Origin: Syngnathus acus
Lineage: Eukaryota; Chordata; Actinopteri; Syngnathiformes; Syngnathidae
Reading direction: 5' to 3'
Length of the DNA stretch: 64,000 nt
NCBI RefSeq assembly: GCF_901709675.1
Contig: NC_051091.1
Coordinates: 6,172,967 to 6,236,966, forward strand
Below the pieces are notes generated by a model. That model was not told the DNA's origin and did no database searches. It saw only the letters and a program-made list of their open reading frames with translations. Both the position numbers and the translations under genes were made by a program. Of this stretch, positions 24,634-34,596 are shown in pieces. Numbering within the stretch: position 1 is the stretch's first letter; each line of letters begins with the position of its first letter.

Positions 24634-26720
24634 ATGAGCTGGTTGGATGTGATCGCTCACCTGCTGTGGATGGTAATTACGCTGCTGCTGTGGATGGTGG
24701 TGCGCTCACAGCGGAGAGGACCCTGGGACCCACGTGCTTGTCCCACGCAGCTCAAAGGGAAGACGGCGATCGTGACAGGGGCCAATTCAGGTCTGCTTGG
24801 CTCTCATGATTCCACCAATATGGCTACTATAGAGTTAGCAATCTTGTAAAAAAAATTCCATGTCAAAATTCAATATTTGTTATACAAGTTCAAGATATGT
24901 TGACATGCTCAAATATGATTATTTTGGGATTAATACAAACCCTTATATGAGACATTCAAAAAAGTCATGATCAAGAAAGTGATTTTTTTTCAGCCACAAT
25001 AACGTAAATGTAAAGTTAGGCAAGGCAAGTTTATTTGTATAGCACATTTTCTGTACGAGACAATTCGAAGTGCTTTACATAGTAAAGCTGTGTCTCCTGT
25101 TGGGTAAATACATACATCAACAACTTCAAAACACCATTTCTGTTTTCAAATTGATGTTAGAACTAAAAAAAGAAAAAAAAAAAAGACCAAAATGAAATCA
25201 TGCTCAGTTTTGTTGATAATGCTTTAAACTCTAGTCTACTTTTTTATCTTGACAAGTTTTACATTGCTGTTTCCAGCTATTCTAAACAAATGATGTCACT
25301 CAACTGGTTGCAGAAATATTTTTCAGGTGAAAGAATTTCTGAGTGTTGTTTGATAGTATCAGCATGCAAGAACTTTTGCATTTTTGTCAACACCTTCATT
25401 TAAATTAAATGTTTACACTGCTACTGTTTTTTTTTTGGTTTTTTTTGTCGCTGCTCATAGGGATCGGAAAGTTCATCGCCATGGACTTTGCTCGCAGGGG
25501 TGCCCGTGTCATTCTGGCTTGTCGAAGTGTGTCCCGTGGGGCCGCAGCGGTGAAAGAAATTCAAGCAAAAACAGGAAACCCTGACGTCCATGTGCGTCCG
25601 GTGGACCTTTCTTCTCTGGACTCTGTCAGAGATTTTACTAAAAGAATTCTGGAGGAAGAAAGCGCCCTTCACATCCTCGTCAACAATGCTGGAGTATCAG
25701 GTGAAATATAAATAGCATGTCATGTTTGTGATTCATTCTAAAAATTTCCAGCTCCCCAAAAAGTTTAAGAATGTGGAAGTGTCAGTTTATGGGTCCTTTA
25801 TTTTTGTTCACGTTGTGAATCGTATATTCAATTCCCTCCAATAGGTTTACCCCGGCAGATTACCAAAGATGGACTTGATGTTTCTTTCGCAACCAATCAT
25901 TTGGGGCCATTTCTTCTCACCAACCAGCTTGTTGGTACGATTAGAGAATGTCTATTACTGCTTGTGGCAATTGAGGTTTGAATGTTCCCTAACTAACCGA
26001 AAAAAAATGTTTATTTGTGATAAGCAGGCTACTCACCCCCCTCTCCCTCCCTCACCCTTCTGATTCTTTCAGACCTGATGAAACACTCAGCTCCAGCACG
26101 TATTGTCACCGTCAGCTCTGTCAACCACAAAAAGGGTGAAGTGGACTTCTCTCATTTTCACGGGGAGAATGTAACTTACGAGCTTGATCGGGTTTACAAT
26201 CACACCAAGCTACACAATATCATCTGCACGAATGAGTTTGCACGGAGGCTTCAAGGATCAGGTTGGGCTCCCATGACTTTGAATTCTATTTATTAGATTT
26301 GATCATTTTGTTCACATGCATGTGTGCGTGGGTCATGTTCATGGAGACGTCACCGCCAATTCAGTCCACCCTGGTATCGTCCTGACGGGAATGATGAGGC
26401 ACTATCCCTTCAGAATTCGTTTTATCTTCAGCCTCATTGGACAGTTCTTTTTCAAGGTGAGTGCTTTGGATGTCAGTTTTCGTGATTCAAAGTGATTTTT
26501 TGGTTTGATTTTATTTGACCATTCTTTCCCATCTCCGCAGTCGGCAGAGGAGGGGGCAGTCAGCGTCATTTACTGCGCCGTTTCAGAGGAAGCAGAAGGC
26601 ATAAGTGGAAAGTATTTTGACAGCGACTGCTCCCTTGTCCTCCCCGCCCCTTTAGCCCGAGACACAGCCCTGGCAGTCAAGGACTTTGAGATCTGCGAAA
26701 GACTGACATCCAAGCTGTGA
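24634..26720 (+). CDS. Retinol dehydrogenase 11/12-like short-chain dehydrogenase
   Basis: Six exons: 24634-24790, 25461-25700, 25845-25934, 26073-26261, 26347-26456 and 26541-26720. Together they encode about 321 residues of a classical SDR: an N-terminal membrane anchor (two leucine/tryptophan-rich stretches), the cofactor motif TGANSGIGK split across exons 1-2, LACRS typical of NADP-preferring RDHs, NNAG, the catalytic Ser in VTVSSVNH, and YNHTK with catalytic Tyr and Lys. The RDH11/12/13 family reduces retinal and other aldehydes at the endoplasmic reticulum. Which paralogue this is cannot be told, so no symbol is given. The exon 5 acceptor (26345-26346) has a weak pyrimidine tract and is the least certain junction. 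It is tail-to-tail with motilin. Confidence 0.88.
25018..25095. repeat. Fish dispersed repeat ('tttatttgtatagcacattt')
   Basis: The string 'aggcaagtttatttgtatag' followed by 'cacattt' and 'gaagtgctttaca' is a widespread interspersed repeat core in teleosts, here in the first intron of the SDR gene. The family is not assigned. Confidence 0.55.
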
Positions 26721-27132
26721 AACAATGCTTCTCCTGATAACAGAAAGGAGCTCCACTTTCATGTATTGTTGTTCAAGTGACTGGACAGGCTTTCGAGCAC
26801 TCAGGTTCATTCAGTTATATTTAATGCAACTTTGCATTATATATACTGGATACTGTTTTAAAACTTTAAATATTGTAAAGGGTTTGAATTTCAATATCTG
26901 ATTGATAATAGCAGGGTTTTTGAAACTTGGACCATAAGACATTTATCAATATAAAATCAAGGCAGCATTACAAATGAAAGTGAGCTACATAAAAATGATC
27001 CTTGTAGCGATTGTTACAAAAAAAAGAATTAATTGCAATTTTCTATTACTATTGCGCAATATTTCAGAACAGGTCTGAGGTTGGTGTGGAAAATACAACA
27101 TAGGCTCTATTTAGTTAAACAGTTTTTTTCCC

Positions 27133-27138
27133 TTTATT
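27133..27138 (-). terminator. Polyadenylation signal of motilin
   Basis: AATAAA on the minus strand, about 230 bases beyond the motilin stop codon. Confidence 0.5.
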
Positions 27139-27367
27139 GACTAATATATTAAAAGAAAATACAAGAGCATTCATTCTTTGACGAATTCATACAGCATTTT
27201 TATCTTCTGTTCCCCAGCACACTACTCAACTCTAAAGACAAAAAATGGGAGACAACCCAATTATTATTATTTTGAAGTTTTTGCATGAGAGTCATCTTTG
27301 GTTCATGAAGTCACTTAAAGGTCAAGAAAGAGTTTAGTTCTGGAAACAGTGAAGTACCTTACCGTTG

Positions 27368-27843
27368 CTACATTTCATGGATGAGCTCCTCGAGCACAGG
27401 AGCGACATGGTCCAGCTGTTTGGGTGAAAGACGCACGGTGATGTCCACTGTTTTGTCCTGTACGCATGCACAGAGAATTAACATTTCATATTACACAACA
27501 CAATGGCGGCGTCTGTCGTTCACGCACTGGATTTCCACCATGCTCTACTTGGGGAAGCTGTTGGACGGCAACTTCCTCAAACTGGCCGTCCTCCGACCGA
27601 GGCTCCATGTCCTTTCTCCCCTCGCGCTCCTGGAGAGCAGACACCCAAACACAAAATATTTTGATTAATGAACTGGTTTTCCCAAACTAGTTTCAAATGA
27701 CTTATTCAAATACAATACAATCATCTTACTTTCATCAGCATCATCTCCTTGGGACTGAAGAAGGTGATGTGTCCTTGTGTCCTCTCAACCAGCAACGCCA
27801 CAAGGCACGCCAGTACCACGCAGACAGCAACAGCTCCACGCAT
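27368..27843 (-). CDS. mln: Promotilin (gut peptide hormone precursor)
   Basis: Three coding exons on the minus strand: 27730-27843, 27549-27629 and 27368-27457, all phase 0, giving 94 residues. A signal peptide of about 24 residues (MRGAVAVCVVLACLVALLVE, then RTQG) is followed directly by HITFFSPKEMMLMKERE, which closely resembles fish motilin peptides (zebrafish has HIAFFSPKEM by memory). Next comes Gly42-Arg43-Lys44, then an acidic spacer and a C-terminal part with LSPKQLDHVAPVLEELIHEM, typical of the motilin-associated peptide. Motilin activates the motilin receptor and drives gastrointestinal contraction. A non-coding first exon is likely near 28.0-28.1 kb: an acceptor precedes the start exon (CCCAG at about 27863) and a TATA box lies upstream. 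Confidence 0.92.
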
Positions 27844-28105
27844 GCTCAATCCGCTCAGTGCTGGGAAAATGTAAAGATGAACAAGCTCATTGGATCTCAT
27901 CAACTCGAACACTTGTGTGGGAGAGTCACTGCTTCATACACGCTAGAAGAAATACATTCCTGTGGCAATCATGACAAGACAAAAGAAGTAAACGATAAAA
28001 TGTTGCATGCTCACGTGTTGTTTGAACTTTGATAAGTTGGTCCCCGAAGCGTGTTAAAAGATGAGAAGAGCGTCTCCTGCCTGAATGAGAACTTGTCCCC
28101 GTCAG

Positions 28106-28115
28106 CCTTTATATC
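28106..28115 (-). promoter_or_regulatory. TATA box of motilin
   Basis: GATATAAAGG on the minus strand, about 265 bases before the motilin start codon. A non-coding first exon would start some 25-30 bases downstream, consistent with a peptide-hormone gene expressed in few cell types. Confidence 0.6.
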
Positions 28116-28782
28116 AAGACGCTCCTGATGGCCCAGCATTTTACCATCCTCCCTGACATCCGCTCCTCAACAGGCTCCTTCGCAAACATTCTCATCCAGA
28201 CTCATGGAAACAAAGATATTACGCATTAACTGGGCTCTTTTTGTGCAAGGGGAGCTGGGTAGACTCAATGTATAAGAATGTTGTCCTTTGGGGAGACAGA
28301 TTTGCTTTTGGATCAACTCATTGCAGAAAAACATGATTTAATTTTGCATACCACATCTCATCTGTGTGAAGGTGTGTCCTCAGAAGTCGGTCATAAATTG
28401 TCTGCTTCTAAGAATAAGCCAACATGCTGTGACATTTATGACATGCCAGTAATATAATGTGGCGCACATAAAGGCTCACATGCATGTGCTCCTAAGAAAC
28501 CCTGCAACGCGACAGAAGTTAATGATGCTTTTCCTCAAATCCACCACTTGACCGTGTTCCTGCAAGGTGGTGAGGCATTAGAAAACACTCTGCAGAAACG
28601 GTCTAAAAACGTCACACCGTCATTGTATCCCAATGAGTCAAGTACATAAGTAGTGTGCATTGGCAAAATGAAATGTAGGCCTGACGTCAGAGCTCTTATA
28701 TGAAATTTACCCTTCCTGAATGTTAGAATGTCTGTGCAATTGTGTTTAACCATCATTTATTTATTTAGTTATTTATTTATGC

Positions 28783-28990
28783 TGCGGTCCAAGGTGGTCC
28801 CGACATCGTCCAGGCGCATCCAAGGCGGTCGCAGCGCATCCAAGGCGGTCCCGACGTCGTCCAGGCGCACCTGAGGCGGTCCTGGCGTTGTCCAGGCGCA
28901 TCCGAGGCGCATCCAAGGCGCATCCAAGGCGCATCCAAGCGCATCCAAGGCGGTCCCGGCATCATCCAGGCGCATCCAAGGCGCATCCAA
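28783..28990. repeat. GC-rich minisatellite
   Basis: Imperfect tandem units built on 'gcgcatccaaggcggtcc' with variants ('gacgtcgtccaggcgcatcc', 'aaggcgcatcc' repeated every 12 bases near 28905-28950). Unit length varies, mainly about 12 and about 30 bases. Its composition is far richer in GC than the flanks. Stops are absent over long stretches of both strands, which yields spurious open frames. Confidence 0.85.
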
Positions 28991-29303
28991 ATACACAAGA
29001 TAAACACATTTTTCACGAGATACCTTTAAAATTTACCATATGTCGGAGCAAGCCTATAAACAGTTCTAACAGTTAAATTGTCAAATAAATAAAATACTAG
29101 ATGAAAAAAATGTCAAAATAACTTTGTCACGAATAACAATACGATACGGTCTGTTGAAGAAATGAGCCACTGCTTACTTCATTCCTGTCCAGTTTTGCCC
29201 TCTTTAGTAATGCCTTTCATTACTAGAGTAACGTGTAACGCCTTGATGTTGTTTTTATACAACCACTAGGTGGCACGAGAAGCAAACCGGCTTCTTTACT
29301 CTA

Positions 29304-29328
29304 TCTCGCGATGTTTCTGGTCTCGCGA
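29304..29328. promoter_or_regulatory. Paired TCTCGCGA elements in the nop56 promoter
   Basis: TCTCGCGA occurs at 29304-29311 and again at 29321-29328, about 110-130 bases before the nop56 start codon. This palindromic core is known from TATA-less vertebrate promoters, often of housekeeping and ribosome-related genes. A pyrimidine-rich 'gtcttttc' near 29370 is a plausible TOP-like start site, as usual for snoRNA host genes. Confidence 0.55.
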
Positions 29329-29434
29329 TATTCTGACTCCTAGACGTCGAGCACTAGAGTGACTGTGCTGTCTTTTCACAAGAGGACGAGCATCGGGACG
29401 CACACGCGACGTGTGCAGCTGAGATTCATCGATC

Positions 29435-32400
29435 ATGGTAAAAAAAAAAAAAGTTAGACATATGAATGACTTGGCTTCAAACTTAGTTTTTCTCAGTATT
29501 GTTGACGTGCAGTTATTGCTATGCATGTTCTTTACCAAGAAGTCGTCGTTTTCATCTGGCCATTTCAAGGCCTTTTCCGTCTGAGCTAAGTTATTAAGCT
29601 AAGCTAGCCGCTTGCAGACTGGCTTTTCGCGAATGTGCGTCACGTCGCTTTCAACCAAAGAATCGCTTTCGCTGACAGTAAATTAACAGCTTCTTATGTT
29701 GTCGAAATATAAACTTGAGTTTTTAAGTTCAGATGACTACCGAAAATGTAGATTTTAAACTTCTTGTAGCATGCATTAGCTGTTTGCTGCTCCACCCGAA
29801 AGTGTTTGCACACGTGGTGCCATGGTTAACACGTGGTGTACCGACGTGGTCCGAAAGATACTATACTTTGTCTTGCATATTTTTATCTGTAATTTTATCT
29901 GTTTTAGCTTGTTTTTTTTAATCTTTTTATTCTATTTATTCTATATATTTTTTATCGCATGCGCGGATCGGTTGGCACTTTAAATTTCGTTGTACATGTG
30001 ACAATGACAATAAAGATCTATTCTAATGGGTTTCCATTTGAACACGCAGTCAGTTTTATCATGCACTCCCAGTTTTATCTTATTTTAACCAGTTTTCGTC
30101 GATTGTATTTATAATGCAATGTAAATCCTTAGTGCTTCAGAGAGTTCAAAATTGCTTGGCTCAAAAGCAAATCGAACAGCAAGAAACTGTTTTAGCCAGA
30201 ACAACACCCATCCTGAATTATTGATGAAACAGTTAATGATTCAATATTTGCATTTAAGGTACTGTTGCACGTGTTGTTCGAGCATGCGTCCGGCTATGCG
30301 TTGTTTGCAGTCAAAGAAGTCGAGGAGATCAGCATGCTGCTGCCTCAGGTAGGTCGAATTACCTCGCTACTTTTTTGTTTGTCGCGTTCATGCGAGACTC
30401 AATGCCAAGTGTGTGTTTCAGGTGGAGCAGAGTGTGCTGAGTCTGGCCAAATTCAACAGCATGGTGAGCCTGGCTGCCTTTTTCCCTTTTAAGTCGGCTC
30501 AAACTGCCCTGGAGAACATAAATGCTGTTTCTGAAGGTAAGTTAACTTGCATTGAGTTTAAACTCATGCATTTATCCCATCAGTAATTGCCTTATTATAC
30601 TCAGATGTGGTGATGTTTTCATATCTGTCAATCCACTGAATGACTGTGCTGACAGCCTTATAAACCTGAACATCTGAGGGTACTTGTAGGGGAGGGAAAA
30701 GGATAATATTTTTTGTCAAACCAGAGGTTTGCTGTAATACCTAAACGTACCGGTGAGAGGCAGTGTGGTGCCACATGCACCCCAAGACTGCCAGAAAAAA
30801 ACCAGCATGAAATTGAATGCACTCCACCAGTGATTGCCAACTGGTGATCTGCTGCCCTCTAGTGGTCCGTGGTGGAATTGCAGGTAGACCGTGAAATTGG
30901 AAATATAAAATAGTTGACTTTTTTTTTCTTTTTAAATTAAATTAGACTTGGTTCATTTTCCAGCTAATTTTGTGAATCATAAACCCATCCAACTTATGTC
31001 AAATGTAGCTGAAATTCCCAAAATAGACATACAGACGCAAATAAATAGCCTGTATAGGCTTATCCTCATTTGGTGCAAAATTAGATAATACTCCACCAAA
31101 GCAGTGGTCCCCGAGTTGCCTCTTGGTTATAATGGTGGTCCCTTGGACAAAATCAGTTAAACCCTTGCGATGGGTGAATTTTCCAGTCAATTTGTCAAGC
31201 TTAATATTGTCCTTTATTTTTGCAGGGGTGGTTCATGCTGACCTCAAGTTGTTCCTTGAGACAAATATTCCTAAATCTGGAAAGAAGAAAGCAACACTGG
31301 GAGTCGGAGATGCCAAAATTGGTGCTGCCTTACAAGAAGAATTTGGGTTTTCCATCCAGACCAGTGGTGTTGTGGCAGAATTAACAAGAGGTTTGTATTT
31401 ATTGTGACGACATGTTGAATTTGTGCTTCCGCTGCACATTAAAAAAAAAAAAAAAAAATCATACACGGTTAGTTTATGATGCAACTGTATAACCCTGACT
31501 ACCTGTGAAGGTTCATACTGAAAATCTGAACAGCCGTTTCCTCACGTGATGGCTGACTGCTCAAATTGATGCAATCCAACCTTTGCTTTGCTTTCCTGTG
31601 TGTTCTGTCAGGGATTCGCCTTCACTTCCACATGCTGGTAAAGGGGCTGACAGCTGTGGCGGCCTCCAAGGCCCAGCTGGGTCTAGGCCACAGTTACTCT
31701 CGAGCCAAGGTTAAATTTAATGTCAACCGGGCGGACAACATGATCATCCAGTCCATTGCGCTGTTGGATCAGCTCGACAAGGACATTAACACGTTCTCCA
31801 TGCGTGTCCGGTAAGTGAATCGCCCAATATTGTAGTTATGCTGGAAACCTCGGTACAAATTTCTTGGGGAAAACGTTGGGCTGGCAAAGAAATAAATGAA
31901 ACTGATGGGTAACAAAGAACCAAAACAAAATTTGTCTCTTTTTCAGCGAATGGTACGGTTACCACTTCCCCGAGCTGGTGAGGATCGTGCCAGACAACTC
32001 TCTGTACTGCCGCTTGGCTCAGCTCATCGGTAACCGGAAGGAGTTGACGGATGAGAGCGTGGCAAGCCTGGAGGAGGTGGTCATGGACAACGCTAAGGCG
32101 CAGGCCATCCTCGACGCGTCCCGCTCCTCAATGGGTTAGTCCTGATGTGATGCGTTTGCCAACCACGCCCCTTCAACACCCACCTTGGACCAACAAATGT
32201 CTCTGGTGATACACACAAGGGGGTAGAGAAAGTCTCTCATAAACCTGTAGTGGCGGCAGTCATCCTCACTGCGGATCCTGTCGGGAGAAACAGTTCGTGT
32301 TGCTAGCAATCAGTGTGTGACTAACAAATGGGTAATCAAGTTTGTGGGTGAATGGACCCTGAACGTTTTTTTTTTTTTGTGCAGGAATGGACATTTCGCC

Positions 32401-34465
32401 TATTGACTTGATCAACATCGAGAGGTTCTCCAATCGCGTGGTGTCTCTGGGGGCGTATCGTCTGGAGCTGCAAGAGTACTTGCGCTCCAAGATGAGCCAA
32501 GTGGCCCCCAACTTGGCTGCATTGATTGGAGAAGTGGTGAGCTCCTTGGATTTCCTTGCTTTCATACAACAAATGAGACCAATGATGTTTTACCAATAAT
32601 CTGTCAATCCTCTGACTGGTTGTGCGGATAAACCTCCGGTGCTGATGGTCCAACTTGTCTTGCCGGGCTTTCTTCTTCTGAAGAAAAATGCTCCCAATAT
32701 TCAGTATTTCTGTTTTCCAGGTGGGCGCTCGTCTAATCTCCCACGCCGGCAGTCTGACCAACCTGGCAAAGTACCCCGCCTCCACCGTCCAGATCCTGGG
32801 AGCGGAGAAGGCCCTGTTCAGGTACCTGGGGCGCCCCTCCCTGCTGGGCAGAGCTGTGGTTGCAGTGATGGCAGGGCTGGGCCGGAGCAGAGCGGGGTGA
32901 CCCGAGAAGACCGCTTGGTCTTGTCGGGAGTGATCCCCGCCCCCCCATTGCATCCCAAAGTCTGAGCAACCACATGCAGCACTGAGATAGATGAGAGCAA
33001 AATGGTTAGAGGAGCAGCTTGCCACGTAATACATTTTTAAAACCTTGTCAGGATGTCCATTGCGCTTAGTAAATTGCCAAAGTCAACGTTGGCCTTTGGT
33101 TCATCAGTCTTTACTTCACGTTAATCGCTCCCACCGTGTGAAAGCAGCTGTAATCTCGCACAGAGCCCTCAAGACTCGCGGCAACACCCCCAAATACGGC
33201 CTGATCTTCCACTCGACCTTCATCGGCCGCGCCGCCGCCAAGAACAAGGGCCGCATCTCCAGATATCTGGCTAACAAGTGCAGCATTGCCTCGCGCATCG
33301 ACTGCTTCTCCGGTGAGAGACCTCAAATGCCCATTTATACTTCTAGTGTCGACTCTGCTATGATTGCTACTATTTTTCGTCAACAGCATTCATCCTTTGG
33401 GTTGATGTTGAGAAAGTGTTTTCTGAGCTTGATCGCAATTAAAATATTATAGAAATTTACTGAAACTCGAGTTGCTTCGGTAACATTCATTTTGGGTTTT
33501 GGCCTCCTTTCAGAAATGCCCACCTGCGTGTTTGGTGACAAACTGCGTGAACAGGTGGAGGAGCGCCTGGCTTTCTTTGAGACTGGCGACCTACCGCGTA
33601 AGAATGTCGACGTGATGAAAGAGGCCATGGAGGAGGTCAGTTACTTCTTATCGTCACTTGTGCAGTTAACGGTGTGGATGATGATCAAGTTGTTCCTGAT
33701 AAAAACTGAGGGTTAAAACTGATTTAATGAGCCTGACACATCATTAATTATGAAGCTTTCCAAAGTAATGACCCACAAAGTGTTGATCATTTTGCTCTCT
33801 AACAGGTGACCACGGCTGCTGAAGTGATGCGTAAACAGGAAAAGAAGCGCAAGAAGCGTGAAAAGAAGCAAGCGCTCCTTGAAAATGGAGAAGAGAATGG
33901 TGACAACAAGGTACTTGCGTCTCCTACTGAAACAGATACGCTGGTTTGATAGGAGGTCTGACCTGTTGCCTGTGGTTCGGTCTCAGAAAACACCATGCAA
34001 GAGAAATTTGACTCCCAACCATTGGCAGGCCCAAATCAGTGGGCTTGATCACTGAAGCGAGTCATACAATTTGAAATAACTTGCTGTAAATACATGCCTC
34101 TTCATTTTGATAGCTTACTTGAATACAAAAATGGTAAAGTGACTGTATCTTAATTTTAGGTTAATGGTGACTCTGAAACACCCGGGAAAAAGAAAAAGAA
34201 ACGTGCGGCTGAGGAAGAGGTGGAAGTCCAGGCTGACGAGGCATCGGCTGCAGAGAACGGAGCAGGTGATGCTTCCACCAAGAAAAAGAAACGCAAGTCT
34301 GAGCCTCAGGAGGCTGCTGTGGTAGAGGCTGAGGAGGACACTGACACGCCGGCTAAGAAGAAAAAGAAACGAAAGTCGGTTGTCATTGAAGCTGAGCCAG
34401 TGGAAGTCATCCCAGAAACTCCAGTGTCTGAGAAGAAAAAGAAAAAGAAAAAAAATGTGGAGTGA
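29435..34465 (+). CDS. nop56: NOP56, core protein of box C/D snoRNPs
   Basis: Twelve coding exons: 29435-29437 (ATG only), 30259-30348, 30422-30536, 31226-31390, 31612-31810, 31947-32134, 32385-32536, 32721-32821, 33164-33312, 33514-33635, 33806-33910 and 34160-34465. The protein begins [20 protein letters not shown] and shows the NOP5 N-terminal domain, the coiled coil, the Nop domain ([20 protein letters not shown], then [20 protein letters not shown]), [18 protein letters not shown], and a Lys/Glu-rich tail with KKKKK clusters. NOP56 assembles with fibrillarin, NOP58 and 15.5K to 2'-O-methylate rRNA in the nucleolus. The first exon carries only the start codon. Introns host several snoRNAs listed separately, as in mammals, so the gene makes both the protein and the guides of the same particle. 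Confidence 0.97.
29740..30030. repeat. LINE 3' tail-like fragment (L2-type)
   Basis: Within nop56 intron 1, a T-rich stretch ends in 'aatttcgttgtacatgtgac' followed by 'aatgacaataaagatctattc'. This ending resembles the 3' tails of fish L2-like retroelements. The 5' limit is uncertain. Confidence 0.5.
30602..30676 (+). ncRNA. Box C/D snoRNA, SNORD110-type guide (copy A, nop56 intron 3)
   Basis: A 75-base unit has a perfect terminal stem CAGATGT (30602-30608) with ACATCTG (30670-30676), box C GTGATGT (30610-30616), box D CTGA (30666-30669) and an internal D' CTGA (30636-30639). Just before D' lies 'atctgtcaatcc', complementary to 'ggattgacagat' in 18S rRNA (18S sequence from memory). The fifth base before D' points at the same uridine that SNORD110 methylates in human (U1288). 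Confidence 0.75.
32165..32295 (+). ncRNA. H/ACA snoRNA candidate (nop56 intron 6)
   Basis: Two hairpins with the canonical hinge and tail. Hairpin 1 is closed by CCCCTT (32168-32173) and AAGGGG (32217-32222). The H box AGAGAA follows at 32225-32230. Hairpin 2 is closed by TCTCTC (32233-32238) and GGGAGA (32283-32288), with an inner stem GCAGT/ACTGC, and ends with ACA at 32290-32292. Length about 130 is typical. Human NOP56 hosts the H/ACA RNA SNORA51, so this is its likely counterpart, but I cannot confirm the target. Confidence 0.65.
32577..32650 (+). ncRNA. snord110: Box C/D snoRNA, SNORD110-type guide (copy B, nop56 intron 7)
   Basis: A 74-base unit with terminal stem GACCA (32577-32581) and TGGTC (32646-32650), box C ATGATGT (32582-32588), D' CTGA near 32612 and box D CTGA (32642-32645). 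Upstream of D' is 'aatctgtcaatcct', which is complementary over 14 bases to 'aggattgacagatt' of 18S rRNA (from memory). The D'+5 rule selects the uridine modified by human SNORD110, itself a NOP56-intron RNA. Confidence 0.82.
32856..32973 (+). ncRNA. Long rod-like box C/D RNA, SNORD86-like (nop56 intron 8)
   Basis: A perfect 8-bp terminal stem, GTGGTTGC (32856-32863) with GCAACCAC (32966-32973), encloses box C GTGATGG (32865-32871) and box D CTGA (32962-32965). The interior is GC-rich and self-paired: GGGG/CCCC, an internal loop with UGA on both strands (kink-turn-like), CCCGA/TCGGG, then AAGACC-gctt-GGTCTT. At 118 bases it is longer than guide snoRNAs and has no evident rRNA antisense. Human NOP56 hosts the orphan SNORD86, known as a cis-acting sensor of box C/D protein levels; identity here is inferred from host, box C sequence and structure. 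Confidence 0.7.
33355..33432 (+). ncRNA. snord56: Box C/D snoRNA SNORD56 homologue (nop56 intron 9)
   Basis: Box C is a degenerate ATGATTG (33360-33366), followed by 'tatttttcgtcaacagca', which matches the human U56 guide as I remember it. 'tatttttcgtca' is complementary to 'tgacgaaaaata' in 18S rRNA and, counted from the D' box, points at C517. A C'-like TGATGTT lies near 33402 and box D CTGA at 33423-33426. Terminal pairing is short. Confidence 0.8.
33672..33742 (+). ncRNA. snord57: Box C/D snoRNA SNORD57 homologue (nop56 intron 10)
   Basis: Terminal stem GTGT/ACAC, box C ATGATGA (33678-33684) and box D CTGA (33733-33736). Directly upstream of box D is 'aactgatttaatgagcc', which is perfectly complementary over 17 bases to 'ggctcattaaatcagtt' of 18S rRNA, the known U57 target. 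The fifth base before box D pairs with A99. The host intron is also the same gene as in mammals. Confidence 0.93.
33913..34071 (+). ncRNA. H/ACA snoRNA candidate (nop56 intron 11)
   Basis: Hairpin 1 is closed by CTTGC (33914-33918) with GCAAG (33997-34001). An H-box-like AGAGAA overlaps at 34000-34005. Hairpin 2 is closed by TGACTC (34009-34014) with GAGTCA (34059-34064) and followed by ACA (34066-34068). At about 158 bases it is at the long end for this class, and inner pairing was not checked fully. Confidence 0.5.
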
Positions 34466-34596
34466 AGAATGGGATGGATTGACTCCAGACTGAACTATGT
34501 TTGTGTATAGATCACTTTATTCATGTCCTTTTTTTTGGACTGTACAGATGCTTTACCCGTGCCTTGCATTATCAAAAATTTACTTGTACTTATGTA

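Noticed and set aside
31455-31535. Possible further box C/D RNA in nop56 intron 4 (ATGATGC ... CTGA)
   Set aside because: Boxes are present but the terminal stem is weak and neither guide region matches rRNA that I can recall.
32336-33034. 232-codon minus-strand frame across nop56
   Set aside because: It is the antisense shadow of nop56 exons 7-8 and the intron RNA; codons follow the plus-strand gene.
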